From the NCBI GenBank assembly GCA_021234155.1, contig JAJEKV010000064.1, positions 5,208,001 to 5,272,000 of the forward strand: DNA of 64,000 bases, given 5' to 3'. The notes beneath the pieces are model-generated. The model had not been told where the DNA came from, did not search any database, and saw only the letters and a list, made by a program, of their open reading frames with translations. Every line of letters starts with the position of its first letter. Position 1 is the stretch's first letter. Below, in pieces: positions 23,737-35,645 of this stretch. The stretch is from Isoetes taiwanensis. Its lineage: Eukaryota > Streptophyta > Lycopodiopsida > Isoetales > Isoetaceae. The position numbers and the translations under genes are program-made.

Positions 23737-23905
23737 AAAATCCAATTATATCATTTGGACCCCAACAAAATACAATGCTAATAAAGACTGGGCTAGTGTA
23801 CCTGCCGAAAGCTTATCACCGGGATTAAAAAACCCCGCCCTTTCGGGTTTTCGAGGAAAAACCCTAGTGATAAGCCTTCGGCAAGGGGCTTGGACAAACG
23901 TAAGG
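23737..23905 (-). mobile_element. LINE-like 3' end, copy A
   Basis: On the minus strand this reads VFPRKPERAGFFNPG followed by a terminator-rich end. A very similar block, VFPLKTFRGRGFLIL, is at 32.5 kb on the same strand. At DNA level both contain (plus strand) GGATTAAAAAACCCC, then a short hairpin GGTTTTC, then GGAAAAACC. Here a stem TGCCGAA-GCTTATCAC pairs with GTGATAAGC-TTCGGCA around it. Shared ends on dispersed fragments fit the 3' termini of a non-LTR retrotransposon, but no ORF2 domain is attached. Confidence 0.45.
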
Positions 23906-24069
23906 CATAAAAATCGCTCACAAAACCCACGAATGGAAAAGTCAAAACAGATGCCGCTCGCTAACCTGTACCTGCACATCACCAACAAAACAACAAGACA
24001 AAACAAACCTCCCAGAGTGGAGGGGCTGATTACGCGCGTGCCACGCGATAAAAATACAATAACAAAGAA

Positions 24070-24618
24070 GGGGGAGGGTGGGTTCAAAGAGAAAAAAAGG
24101 TACTGGCGAGAGAAGAGGAAGCGCCGATGAGAAGTCGGGCGTAAACGCCTAAAATAGCGAACTCCCAACCGTAACGCATGCGCCGCCGCATGCATGCAAA
24201 ATATGCATGCTCGTCCCATTCTAGAATGGCGATCCGATGTCTCGGATCGATGGGATTCTAGAATGGGACTCGCATGAAACCAACAAACCGCCCGAATACC
24301 AAAGGACTTCCTTAACAAACTAGGATCGAGGACGAAGGTCATAGGATGAAGGCTAAAAGCCGAGAAAGGACAGCATGAAAGAAACGCCAAATTAGCCAAA
24401 CCAGGCAGGAAGAAGCCCCTCCCCTGCCTGGAAACAATTCAAAGAGAAAAAGGTACTGCTGAGAGAGAAGAGGAAGCGCCGATGAGAAGTCGAAGCAGAA
24501 ACGCGCCTAAAATAGCGAACTCCCAACCAGAACGGGCATGCGCCGCCCGCATGCATGCAAAACATGCATGCTCGTCCCATTCTAGAATGGTGATCCGATG
24601 TCTCGGATCGATGGGATT
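24070..24618. repeat. Direct repeat pair with TTCTAGAATGG palindromes
   Basis: Blocks at about 24078-24255 and 24435-24616 share AGAAGAGGAAGCGCCGATG, ATGCATGCTCGTCCCATTC and GATCCGATGTCTCGGATCG. A third partial copy (GGGACTCGCATGAAACC) lies at 23620 and again at 24263. The 217-codon minus-strand ORF over this repeat (23746-24399) has no recognisable domain and is not called as a gene. Confidence 0.75.
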
Positions 24619-24619
24619 G

Positions 24620-25189
24620 TATTCTTAATCACTGCAGTTGATGGATTTCTACGAGCGACACTTACGATTCAGTAACGTGCAGTAAAAAACTTGTGCATAT
24701 CTATGTGAAGGTCCCCTAGATTATCAACTTCATTCTACTCCATAGTTTACTACTGGTACGTTGGTTTTGCCAGATAAGCTTCCAGTCTCAGACATGTATA
24801 TGTGTTGAATATGAGGCTTTTAGAAGCTTAAACCATGACATCTCAGGACATTGGTTTATCATAATCAACTTAGAAGTTGAAAGTTTTTGTACCAAAATTT
24901 CTTGAACAAAATGTTTGGATTAATGAAATTGTATACCCTGAATGAGATGTTCTATTCACAACTCTGAATATAGTATTCACAATCCTGCTCTAATACATAT
25001 ACCCATCAGCACTCCAAATCGAAAGCACTAAAAGTTCGCTGAGTGAATTTGCATCTGCATCCCTGTTTTACAAATGCTAATGAAATTGTTGAGCTTTGCT
25101 TTCTTGGAATAAGTCGATTGCCACAGAATTAGAATTTCAGTGTATGCATGTAATGCCACAGTAGACAAGCACAAATCGATTACGCTACA
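24620..25189. other. No gene recognised
   Basis: AT-rich; possibly the upstream region of the transposon ORF that begins at 25190. No promoter motif is convincing. Confidence 0.4.
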
Positions 25190-26109
25190 ATGGGCAAGCA
25201 CAAATCAATTCAGATACCAAAAGCAAGAAAACTTTTAAGAATGGAGTCCCAATTTGTGGGGGAAATTCTAATTTCAAAACTAAAATTCAAATTCCTGTTC
25301 TTCAAATTCCTGTTCTTTGCCTGCGTCCTGTTCTTTGGCTCCCTGCTGCAAGCTCCAATCCATTGTGGATATGGAGGTCAACGAGGTAATCTGTCCACAA
25401 ACTCGCATTTCAGAAAGGAGAAACGAAGAAAAACCAAGGAAGAAGAAATGTTGAAGAAAAGACGCCAGAGGAAAAGAAGAAAGGAGGAAAAATTGGAGCT
25501 TGCAGAATTGGCAGAAGGATCCGGTTCATCAAGAAGTGCAAGTAATAAACGCCGTATTGTCTATTTTCTAACGTCTTTCCATAAACAGACTAAAAGAATT
25601 GAGGATAGCATGAAGAAAGAAATTTTACTTGAGTTTTTGAGGGATAAAACATTGGAAAAATTTATAGGTGAAGAATTAAAAGATTTAGAAGCCAAGAGCA
25701 TCATCATAAGGAGCCTTTGGGACTCCATGTAGACTATGAAACTCTCTACCAGCAATGACTGCATAGCAGCCAAGAATAGCTGTCTTGCAATGTTTGTACC
25801 ACGCCGTGCAGATTCTGAAACAAGTGACAAAATCAGCCAAAGAGATCTTGGAAAGGTATTAGGTGTTCACCCAAGAAACCTGCAAAAGGCAAAGAAAAAG
25901 AGGGAAGCGATCGATTACAATGGTGGGAAATGGGTTTCTTATAAGAGGGCTAAAAGATTCGATGCAATTTCAGATGAACAGATAGAAAAGATTCAAAAAT
26001 TTTGGATTGAGAACACCAAAGTGTCTCCTAACACAAAGGATGTTAGAACTAGAAGATTGGAGAGAAATGTAAGAGAAGAACATGTTGCCCACTATCTGGA
26101 GGAATCACA
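25190..26109 (+). pseudogene. N-terminal half of a DDE-like transposon protein (SDGxxSQFK family)
   Basis: ATG at 25190 opens 180 codons, TAG at 25730-25732 interrupts, and the same frame continues from 25736. The first part contains a hydrophobic segment (FKFLFFACVLFFGSLLQA), then a lysine/arginine/glutamate coiled coil. The second part reads RDLGKVLGVHPRNLQKAKKK, FWIENTKVSPNTKDVRTRR and EEHVAHYLEESQ, then a GTTAGT donor at 26110. The motif series and its sudden end at a splice site complement the minus-strand half at 13700-15178, which starts with KLKPWFVV and CCC. The downstream intron here is TGTGG-rich, like the sequence upstream of that half. Apart from the single stop this half is open. 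Confidence 0.5.
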
Positions 26110-26522
26110 GGTTAGTTTATAAATTTTGTACTTCATGTTTTCTTAGGCTTAGTGTGGTGGCGCATGTGGTGGTTAGTGTGTTGTACAATGATTGTGGTGT
26201 ACTATATGCAGCATGTGAATTGTGTGTAGTTGACTCTGAAATGCAAATAATATTTAATGTTGGGAATATTAGAACATGACAGATTTGAGTTACAAGTACT
26301 ATATTCCTTTACTGGGTCTGTGTGTACAGTCTAAAAATATTTGAGAATGACAGATAACTAACTGATCCTAAAAGTACAATTTTTTGTTGAATAAAGACAA
26401 ATTTTTGTCAGATAAAAGTATCTATTGGAAAGTTTAAATATATTAAAAAAAAGAGCATATGTTACAAAATTCGGCTTTTCAATTAAAGATCTGTATCCGA
26501 GAACTAAACTTACATGCATTTC

Positions 26523-27026
26523 CTAAGCAGCAGGAAATGCTGGTATGACTGGCTCCACTTCTGGTGCATCCAAAATTACTGTTTTCTGCACTAAAGCATC
26601 TAAGCTTTCTGCAGTCATCCCAGAATTGCATAGGATCAGGTTTGCCAGTGCTTCCTGCATCCCCTGGTGGTAAGAACGCAACCCTGCCAGTAATTCCCGT
26701 TGTTCCCGACTCAGAGCCTGGAAGTGTCGAACAACCCATGTTATACCTGTCTTTGCAGCAGCATATAACATAAAGTCATGCACCTTGTCTGAGAGCTCAC
26801 TGGCTTTGAATTGAGCAAAGAAGGTGGATTTAGGCATATCCACCTTCAGAGATTGGTCACGAGCCCTGGTTAAAGCATGCCGAAGGTCCTCCTCGCTCAC
26901 TCTAGGTAGGCCGTAGTGATCTCTGAACAACCCCTTAGCCATTGCCGGAATGAACTTGGAAGCTTGAGAACGAAACGCCAAAAATCTAGTGTAGGAACAT
27001 GATTTAGGGGGTAGATCCTTTAACAT
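26523..27026 (-). CDS. Hypothetical protein, 167 aa
   Basis: An uninterrupted ORF with balanced composition. It begins MLKDLPPKSCSYTRFLAF and contains EEDLRHALTRARDQ, FFAQFKASELSDKVHDFML and ALSREQRELLAGLRSYHQG, with amphipathic helices throughout. I recognise no family. The codon pattern looks more genuine than shadow ORFs nearby, and the opposite strand has only a short ORF. It lies inside the region that would be the intron of the split transposon gene, so it may be an insertion or a captured sequence. Confidence 0.35.
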   Translation of the reverse strand: MLKDLPPKSCSYTRFLAFRSQASKFIPAMAKGLFRDHYGLPRVSEEDLRHALTRARDQSLKVDMPKSTFFAQFKASELSDKVHDFMLYAAAKTGITWVVRHFQALSREQRELLAGLRSYHQGMQEALANLILCNSGMTAESLDALVQKTVILDAPEVEPVIPAFPAA

Positions 27027-27123
27027 TATTAGGAAAGGAATGTAATTATTATCAGGGTGTACGAATTTCAGAAATGTTATGAGAGCAGGCTAGGCAGATT
27101 TTTTATGGCAGATAAAATAGGAT

Positions 27124-27540
27124 CAATGTGATGTGATGTGTCGTGTGGTGTGGTGTGGGGTGCGTTATATTTATGGTGTCATGTGGTTGTGTGCATGTTA
27201 AATATATGATATGTGTGGATTCAAATTTATTTATTCTCCCCCCTCACCCCACCACACCCCACCATCTATCCCACCACTAAATTTCATCCACCATAGACTA
27301 CCTCCACATATTTATCACCACATTTCAAACATACATCTCCCACCACCACATGCACCACATTCTCCATTACCACCATATTTGAAGCCCACCATCTCCCACC
27401 ACCACAGTCCACCATGTCCCACACCATACCCCACCATCTCCCACCACTACACTCTACCATCTCCCACCACTACACTCCACCATGTCCCACACTACACCCC
27501 TCCACCACACACCACCACCGCCACCACCACACTCCTCCAC
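27124..27540. repeat. TGTGG-rich then CACC-rich minisatellite
   Basis: 27124-27200 is G/T-rich on the plus strand (TGTGGTGTGGTGTGGGG). At about 27220-27236 it flips to C/A-rich (CCACCATCTCCCACCACTAC) to 27540. Units match the reverse complement of 15456-16085. ORFs across it are repeat products. Confidence 0.9.
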
Positions 27541-28678
27541 CACCAATGCATCTTTGATGAAGGCATGGCATATTGTGCTTTACCGTGGAAACAAACAGTT
27601 ATTAACCACATTGGAACAGAATGCGGCAACCATGATAAGCACACAAAAATGTACTTAGTAGTGCTTGGGGTTTGCATATAAATTGTATATGCATCGTGCA
27701 GCAGCATGTAAAGGCTTCTTTGAGACTCACGCTAATCCAAGCCATGCGACTATGCATAAAGTTAGACCATTGACATTTCAAAGTATGCCGCGAGAGCGAG
27801 AATTAAAATTTGGGATGTTGATAGGAATACTGGTCTGGATGACAAATATAATGATGAAGAGACGATTGATGAGGAGCTCGTATCTACTAAGCCCATTATG
27901 CCCCCTGCAGACACCCCATTGCGCAGTCAAACTTCATTTCTTTCTATATAAAGGACCAGTTTTTTAGCTATCACCAAATACTCCTTGAGCTATGGAGCCT
28001 GGCTCTACAAACACCCTCATGGAAAACGACAGAGGAGGCATTCTCATAACGGGTCCCAATGTTGCTAAAATGGAGGACATTAGCATTTCAATTGCTCCAG
28101 ATGAGGAAGGAGAGCCTTTTCTCGATAATAAAGAGCATGAGAAAGAGGAGTTGCAAGGAGAAAAGGTTTGACCGTGAATTTGAGGAAGATATGGCAACAT
28201 CATTTAAGGAGGACCAACTTTTGTTCTTCGCTAAGGACTTATCAGCGCACAAAAGTAACAGCATTTTGCACACTGATCCTTATTCTTTGGGTAATATACC
28301 TGGAGGATTTACTAGCTGTTTCAATTTTATTATCACGCTCTCCCATCTTCTTCTTCTTCCCTTTCTTATCTTTTCCACTTTCGCAATTACCACATCTCAC
28401 ATATTCTTTACTTTTCACAGTTTTGAATTCACCAGATGCCATCCTCTCTTTACCCCATTTAGTTTCAATATCACCAGATTCCATTCGTGATCCAATTGGC
28501 ACTAAAGTTTTGTTTCCAGGCTCAAATTGTGTCGTAGTTTTTTGGTTTGATTGGTAAATTTCCTTGGAAGGAAATTTTTCTCGAGGTAATATCCTCCTGA
28601 AGTTTCGCAACAACCACCAGCCTCTACTCGTCATAAGTACAAATAAATGCAAATTTTTATTTTTTAAATATATACGAC
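27541..28678. other. No clear gene; one coding-like stretch
   Basis: At about 27770-27955 the plus strand reads YAARARIKIWDVDRNTGLDD and then EETIDEELVSTKP before a stop. The acidic, non-repetitive composition is coding-like, but I recognise no family and see no start. The surrounding ORFs overlap in several frames and are not supported. Confidence 0.3.
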
Positions 28679-28694
28679 AAAAACGTGGCTACCT

Positions 28695-28725
<31 letters not shown>

Positions 28726-28737
28726 CGTGGCTACCTT
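28679..28737. mobile_element. Poly(A) insertion flanked by a 17-bp target duplication
   Basis: AAAAACGTGGCTACCTT occurs on both sides of CTT plus about 22-27 adenines. A poly(A) tract with long direct repeats and almost nothing else is what an extremely 5'-truncated LINE-driven retroposition leaves. A-run length could be misjudged by sequencing. Confidence 0.6.
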
Positions 28738-30854
28738 TATACATGAAATAAGTACAGTTAAATCTCAAGAACCAGATCAAAAGTTTACATGCATTGCCCC
28801 TAATATATGACACCCTTACGTGCTTTTACCTTGCTAAGTTATTTAATATATATATTTATTTTCTACCTCCAGTCATAATATGTTCACTTTCTTAGAAAGC
28901 ACCTAGCAAGCTCCCACGGTTCACAGTGCAGGATTTATAGTAGAGGGTACACCTTCCAACTCAAGAAGATAATCAATCTGCTATTCATGAATTCACTATT
29001 CATATTTCTGTTTTGTATAAACATTTAAGGCTGCTATGGTAATTTTACATTATTTCAAATAGATTGAAGACATCAAGAATGGTGGTTTGATTTCATCGCC
29101 AGTATGCATAACAAATTTGATTGGAATTTAACATCAAAATTTGGTCATGTAATTTTGGTTTATGTAGGTGTTAATTTGATTATGCGCGTTCGACTAACTC
29201 ATTGACACTGTATCTAGTTGCAGTGTTCATCCGCCTTTCATCAAAATCCCCCCCCCCGTGTCTTCGAAATTGCAATCAAGATGCAATGTGTCTACATCTA
29301 CCTCTTGATAGCTAAGATGTGCAGTTTGCCTATTATGGTTCAATAAGCTTTCTAGATGATTAAATGTTAAAAACTTGGGTGCTATTTATATGGGGACCAC
29401 ATAGTAGGTTTTATCCCTTTTCAAGTGGTGATTAAACCATTAATCATTAGCTTTTGCCCCATAGTATTGTTTGACAATTAACTTTTATTTCTCTTACTGG
29501 AAAATAAGACCAACAGACCAACATTACTTATACAAGAAATTTATCGCGGCGGCCAAGGGCGCCGCGAACATTTCTTTCGTTCAACTTGCTGCAAAAGAGG
29601 TTTTATGTTAATTCTAGAGAATCTCAGCTCTCGACACGATAAAAGTAACTAAAAATGTTCAATCTTGCAATTCGAACTTCCATATTTGCCACAATATTCA
29701 GAAGCAGTGTGAAAACTCTAATCGAATATAAACTCTCTTTCTTGCTAGCCCCCCTACCCCTCCAACTTTTTTTCTCTCGTGCTCATCAAAATAATCCATG
29801 CTTGCAATTTTTGATTATTCTACCTCCGTTCACGTATCGTCATAGCTTTGATTCTTCCCATCCCCCTTCGCCATAGCCCCTACCACCTACAATTTTATAT
29901 CAAGCCTTGGCAGTTGTCGAAAATTAGCAAAGGTAGCCGAATACTAATTGAACGAATTGGCCACTTTAAGATTTAGCCACTTTGATCCTGGTTAAGGAGG
30001 ATTGAAATTTGCAATAAAGATGTTTTATATCTAGTGGAATTAGAAGCTTCAAGCTATACTACCTGGAGGAATTCATTCTGTGAGATTCTAATATCTGGAG
30101 GAATTCGTTTTGTATGGAATCTCATATCAGTTTATGTTTAGGTGGTACACCTCATGCGATGCAGAAACCAAATAACCTTGGTTTGGGAAGTTCCCTTGGA
30201 AGTCTTATAACCTACCAAATGGACTTCAAATTTGGTTGTACAATTTTGAAATAATAGGGATGGAGGCCTTTGTATTGGAGCTTGTTGGGTAGATTTAGAA
30301 CGAACAGAAACATGATGGTGAGGGCTAAAAAATTTCTCACGAAGCAAACAACTAAACCCCGCAACCCGATTTACTAAAAGACATCAGTATGGCGGCAATA
30401 AAACCAAGAACCCTGGCACCTCTGCGAGAAGACAAAGTGTTCGTTACAATGATAAAGAAGTATAATGTCAAAGAAGACTGTGTCATGATGTCAAGTAAAA
30501 CATGGATATGTCAAGTACATCATTGAAAGAAAAAGGGGGCAAAACGGCATGCTAATTCTAATTTTTTTTGATGCAAATTAAGCGACTTGAACCGAATCGG
30601 ACATGATGTTAGTTATCCCAAACCGAAGCTTGCACCGTCGTGCTTAAAACAATAAATCCATAAAAGAGTTGTTTTCAAGTACAACTTTTATGCCTTGTGG
30701 ATTTTTGTCTTCGTTTCATTCAAACATTCAAATGTTTGTTTCATGGTCACCAAAATTCTTGTTAGTGAAGCACATTATTGTTAGTGAAGCACATTATTGT
30801 TTGTAAAGAGAGGATTGCTGCCAAACATTTCTTCAGTTGAAAGATTTTGAGCTT
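28738..30854. other. No gene recognised
   Basis: AT-rich. Small local duplications occur at 30062-30127 (two 33-bp units starting CTGGAGGAATTC) and at about 30760-30800 (GTTAGTGAAGCACATTATT twice). A GC-rich perfect hairpin CGCGGC...GCCGCG lies at about 29547-29570. No ORF has recognisable domains. Confidence 0.5.
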
Positions 30855-31469
30855 TTATTCAACAATAGAATTACACAACATGATAAGAAGCACACCAATA
30901 GTTGCATAGAGGAAAATAATAAATGCAATGGCTAGGACAATTATATTGCCAGAACTGCAAAATTGAAACATGCACATATTAATATCCAAAAGTTTAAAAG
31001 TGGCACAGGGAACAAATCAGCATGAGCAAGACTGCAACATCACTCCATAATTAATGATGTTATTAAAAGGAACTCCAATGAACACATTAAGGACTTATAT
31101 TTACCTCAATGTCCATAGACGAAGATACGATGTTGTGTTAGAGATTGCCCCCAGAACAAACTCAATTGTATGAATCAGTGGATGAATAAAAATCTCCCCA
31201 AATTCAAACTCCTCATGATCGTCATGGTTTACTCCAGACATATCATCCAGATTCTTGACTCTTTCATATGAGCGTCCCTGCAACTTCTGCAAACAAACCA
31301 ATCAGTGACGCAACTGCATTCAGATGGTTCTATCATTGTACTCAACCCAGTTCACACTATTCTAATGTCAAAGAGAGAATGATACCTCAATGTGGTGCTT
31401 GCAAAGAAGTAAAGGCTTGGGAAGCAGCATCCAAGGTACAGCTACCAGGGCAATAAAGAGCAGAGCAAG
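30855..31469 (-). pseudogene. V-type H+-ATPase subunit a, 3' exons only
   Basis: Subunit a forms the proton half-channels of the vacuolar/TGN V-ATPase. Minus-strand exons: 31469-31386 (ALVAVPWMLLPKPLLL, a transmembrane segment), 31286-31105 (GRSYERV, acidic loop, [20 protein letters not shown], then LRLWTL), a degenerate piece from 31031 (SLAHADLFP, usually SLAHSELS), and 30954-30855 (FLYATIGVLLIM then TAA). All borders follow GT/AG. The exon after SLAHADL lacks the rest of its helix. The last exon ends at NSIVE, so the final helix and C-terminus usual in the family are missing. Upstream exons are absent, since other sequence begins by 31.5 kb. A truncated pseudogene is most likely. Confidence 0.75.
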
Positions 31470-31789
31470 CTGAATAAAGCAATATTAGAATGCTCTATTG
31501 CAAGTAGCCAGTTTAGCATAGACAAATTTACACTTGCATTTGAAATGATGTCGTTGGTCTTCTTCTTCTTCAATCAAAAATTGTTTTTAACATAAGCAGC
31601 ACATCATATCTGTTCTTTGCTTTTAAGTTTCTTCGTTTGAAGTCACTGCACTCTCCTGTATTTTGAACTCCACAATTTATTGAACACCACATCGAATGAT
31701 TTATTGTGCTGGACCTGCATCTTTTATCTGTCTACTTATCATATTTATGGAAAAGCTTTAAAACATGGATAGTAAGTGATACGTTGTAC

Positions 31790-31976
31790 CTGCATCCCTT
31801 TCCCATTCAATTGCTTAACTGCAACTTGAATCTTCGCATCCCCTGCAGAACCTTTTAGTTTTACGCCATCCTTTATATACAGAGCCAAAGCCCCCTTCTC
31901 CTATTTTATTGGAGTGGTGGAAGTTTTCTGTTGCAATTTTCAGCTCAGAAAGGCTGAAAACACGAAGATCTATACC
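31790..31976 (-). pseudogene. Receptor-like cytoplasmic kinase, single-exon fragment
   Basis: The minus strand reads [16 protein letters not shown], then the P-loop [10 protein letters not shown]. After a one-base frameshift near 31875 it reads [19 protein letters not shown] with the ATP-binding lysine and a GTACAA donor at 31789. This layout (FxxxELxxATxNF, P-loop, VAVKxL) is that of RLCK-VII/PBL kinases that relay immune and growth signals from receptors. No further kinase exons follow; downstream on this strand is the VHA-a fragment. Either frame error or decay accounts for the shift. Confidence 0.7.
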
Positions 31977-32339
31977 TTACAGATGTGCTTGGGCAAGTAT
32001 GGTCCTGCTTCAAAGTTAGATCATCAACTCGAAGGTAATCTATTGAAGAGATTCCATATAAACTTTTGTGCCTCTAAGATTAGAATTCTTTCCCTTAAAT
32101 TGAGAAAAATGAGAGCACTAGCTGTTGCGTGATCTTTACAAAAAAGACATAAGCTCAATTCACATGTTGTTCTCTCAGGCAGATTAAATTTTGTAATCTC
32201 TAAAGGGCTGCATGTACTATATGACGACTCTATTCTATGGGCCACCACTACAGCATATGCAAGGAAGAAGAAGATCTGTAGTAAGGCTAGAAATTATTGG
32301 AGGGGTTAAAACAACACATTTTGTTAAATTGATGCAAAA

Positions 32340-32515
32340 AAAGATCCGGTAAGAATAGAATAGAATAGAATAGAATAGTTTTTTTAACGTCCACGGAGAC
32401 CAATAGGTCATGGGACCCATACAATGGGCTAGTACAATCATTACTACTAGGATTAAAAAACCCCTGCCTCGAAAGGTTTTCAAGGGAAAAACCTTTGCAG
32501 TAATGATGATACTAG
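32340..32515 (-). mobile_element. LINE-like 3' end, copy B, with (TTCTA)n tail
   Basis: Same block as the one at 23.7-23.9 kb: on the minus strand FPLKTFRGRGFLIL, then the AT-rich end, finishing in about five TTCTA repeats (plus strand AGAATAGAATAGAATAG at about 32352-32378). A simple-sequence tail is how some plant LINEs end. No ORF2 is attached, so it is a 5'-truncated copy. Confidence 0.5.
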
Positions 32516-35500
32516 AATCTATGAGGTTTTAGCCTGGCAACTGCATTTTCCTGTATGATAACATAATGCTTCCAGCTGTAAAATGGCAGAGTCTTGATCA
32601 TTCTTGTAAACAGAGCCTTGCTCTCAAATATGTAGTGCCCACCAGACTTCATGTGCCCAATCTTTTGCCCCGCAAAAATGCCCCTGTTTCTTCAATTCCG
32701 TCTGCGTGCTTCAACCTTTGATTCTTCTGGACTTAAATGTCCCGAGATACCACAGATAATTTCTTTTTCTTCTGCATATTAGAAGAAAACAGAGGATTAG
32801 AGGGGAAAAATCAGTCAGATTTGAACCGGATCATGCTGGATTGCAATCAGTTAGCGAATCCATGTACCTTTTTCCTACATACTACCATAGCCCGCCATAC
32901 TCGCTCCTTCCATCAGATGCTGCAAACCTGTATGATAAATAGTTTACCTTGTCTTAGTTGCAACGACCATCGCCATCAGAAAGAGCCAGTATAATTCTCT
33001 CTCGAACAGCCTATAAATGGTTGTTATAATCCAAGAAGAAGCTTACCTCTTCAAGTTCCTTCACCATATCTCCCTATAGGATCCGATGCCATAGCCGTCT
33101 ATGGAGTCCAGTGAGTGACAGACAGCTCCCTGGCCGAAAAACCCTACAACACCAAAATTGACAACTCCGGCGATGGCAATGCAAGACGCCATAGCCAGCA
33201 AGACATCACCTGAAAACAGAGCAGGGGACTGTGGATGCGACTTCACCAAATCCGGCGGAATGGCAAGAACAGGGTGCCTAGCCAAATCCGTTCCTTTTTT
33301 TTTTCCTTTTTCTCATATTTTTAAAGGGCTATTTTTTCCTCAGAACGGTACGTGGCGGCTTTAGAAATAAGCATCTTAAAAGAATATTCCAAAGGAATTT
33401 TCATAGGAGAGTTATATATGTTAGATACTCTATTAAATATTGATGCACAATCTAGTTTACACCTTCAAAAAATCTTTTCACCATTGGCCATTAACATTGG
33501 CTTCGAGTAGTCTAATCACTAGTTGATTCATTCCTCAAAATTCCTATAGTAAGAGAAAATACGACAATGTATGTTATTCTAATATGTCTTATTTGTTCAT
33601 CAATAGGATACTAGAAAATTTTCAAGCATTAAAGCAACATTGCTAATAGACATGTACCTTGGACAAGGCCCACTTATTGATTTAAGGCCCCCTCCAAACT
33701 CGGTTTTTTCTTGATTATTGTCCAATTCTCTATTGAAAAGGATTTCATACTAGAATGATATAGGCGAAACTTATTAGAATACTATGACATCCGAACACAA
33801 GGCATGTTCAATAACGTCCTTGACACCATTCAAACTAACATAGACATGTTATTGCACGTGATACATTATCAGACGTAGAACCTTAATAATGGGTCCAACC
33901 ATGACAGGTTTGGAACCAAAGAAATGTTCCTGGCGGCACAATAAATTTCTTGTTTATATAATGGATGTATGGAAATCAATTTCCATTCACTGTGTGAACT
34001 ACCTGGTTTGGAAAAATAGATGAAACATGTTGAAGTTCAAATTGAAGACAAGTTTAAAATGTACACACAATTATATTTCTGAAGCAACTCTTTTTGTATT
34101 TTTGTACAATGTACACAATTATTAACTTAAGCAAAGAAGCGGAGTTATAGCTCAAGAACAGAGCCTTCTTATTTCGAATAGAGAACATGTACGAGGAAAG
34201 AACGACTAGAGATCAAGCAAAGTTTCTACTCCAAACACTTCAAAAGTGCCCTCAGATACACAATTGCTTGTCTTACGTAATGTCAGGTTAAGAGACAACA
34301 CGGGTCATGTCAAGATTAATAGTGTCCCAGCATCTAGATTTTGCGCAAGGACATCTCAGGATGCAATTCTAGCTTTTGTGACAACGACGACACTTGAGGA
34401 CCTCATGACATGAGTGTCCCCGACAATAGAAGGAGGAACAACCAGAGATCTTCAAGAACCTTGGCCACGATCTCAAGCCAAAAGACGTCAAGAAATTCTT
34501 CAGGACGACCCAAAATCAATGTAATTAACTTATTATCATATTACCCAACTCTGATAATTATAGGAGTATAAATTGAATACTTGTATAATATTGTTACTTT
34601 GCTCTCCTATTCATGTCATGAACCAACTGAGAAGGCAATACCTCAACAACTATAATTTCACCTAGTGATGTATGATGATGTTTGCAGCACACTCATTAAA
34701 TAGAGATTACCACGTATGAGGGGTACTGCAGCGATGAGTTATGCCTATACTCATTCAACAAATAAGTGATGACTTCGTCAAGTACTCCCCCAATAATTCC
34801 AATAGAAGAAGTTGAGCGTACCTTCGATGGAAGGATCTTCAACACCCAAGATAGAAGCATCCGACACCTTAATAACAAGGATAGCAACTAGAGCAACCTT
34901 GACAAAGAAGAGTTCAAGTCGTTAATCCTCGACCAGCATATCCATCACAACAACTTGCATGCAACTTGGTGAATCCAATAATCAAAGATTAGAACGCCAA
35001 TCAATGAAGAGAACAACTTCTTAGGAGTCTAGCCAAAGAAAATGTGCATAACTTCAAGAAGCACCTCAAAATAACTTCGAACATGGTGGAGGGAGGCAAT
35101 TATCGCCCAAGAACAAGATTAAGAAGCAGGCCAGAATGCTAAAGCATCAACAACCATTGCATTTTTTATTATAGTCTGAAGCAAAAGCATGTTTTGCTGT
35201 AGCCATAACAAATATCGGGGAGCTCAAAATAGTGATCAGTCTACCCAAAGTACGAGCTGACGTACAATAGGAGGATATAGATCTTTAGCGGCATTGCACT
35301 AGGAGGACCATCGACAACGCTGCCATGGAGTACGTGTGTACCTCGAAGGGAGGCACCAGGAGGACCTAATAACTTAGTAATAATTATAATTGTGCAAGCT
35401 TTAGAGTGTAACAGATCAAAGGAAGAGATGATGTGCAATTCAAATGGGTGAAGCAATCAACGATATCGATAAGAGAAGGACTCGACATGAGAGACGTTGA

Positions 35501-35645
35501 TAGAGTTTGCATGACAATATCGAATCTAGAGTAATCATTTAGCCGCCAAGATGAAGAATTCAACACGGAAGATATTTTTCAATAGCGTCACCTTCAGGCT
35601 TTTGGAAAAGAACATAGGAGACTTCAAGTCATCAACTACATCATC
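32516..35645. other. Long stretch without a recognised gene
   Basis: No domain found. A minus-strand ORF at 33061-33285 reads SPALFSGDVLLAMASCIAI, a possible hydrophobic segment, with slightly higher GC than its surroundings. It is too weak to call. 33.4-35.6 kb holds only short, compositionally random ORFs. Confidence 0.45.

Noticed and set aside
23746-24399. 217-codon ORF on the minus strand
   Set aside because: It spans a direct-repeat pair and a LINE-like tail and has no recognisable domain; best explained by repeat composition.
33061-33285. Possible secreted or membrane protein ORF (SPALFSGDVLLAMASC)
   Set aside because: Single hydrophobic patch, no family resemblance, no exon partners; below the threshold for a gene call.
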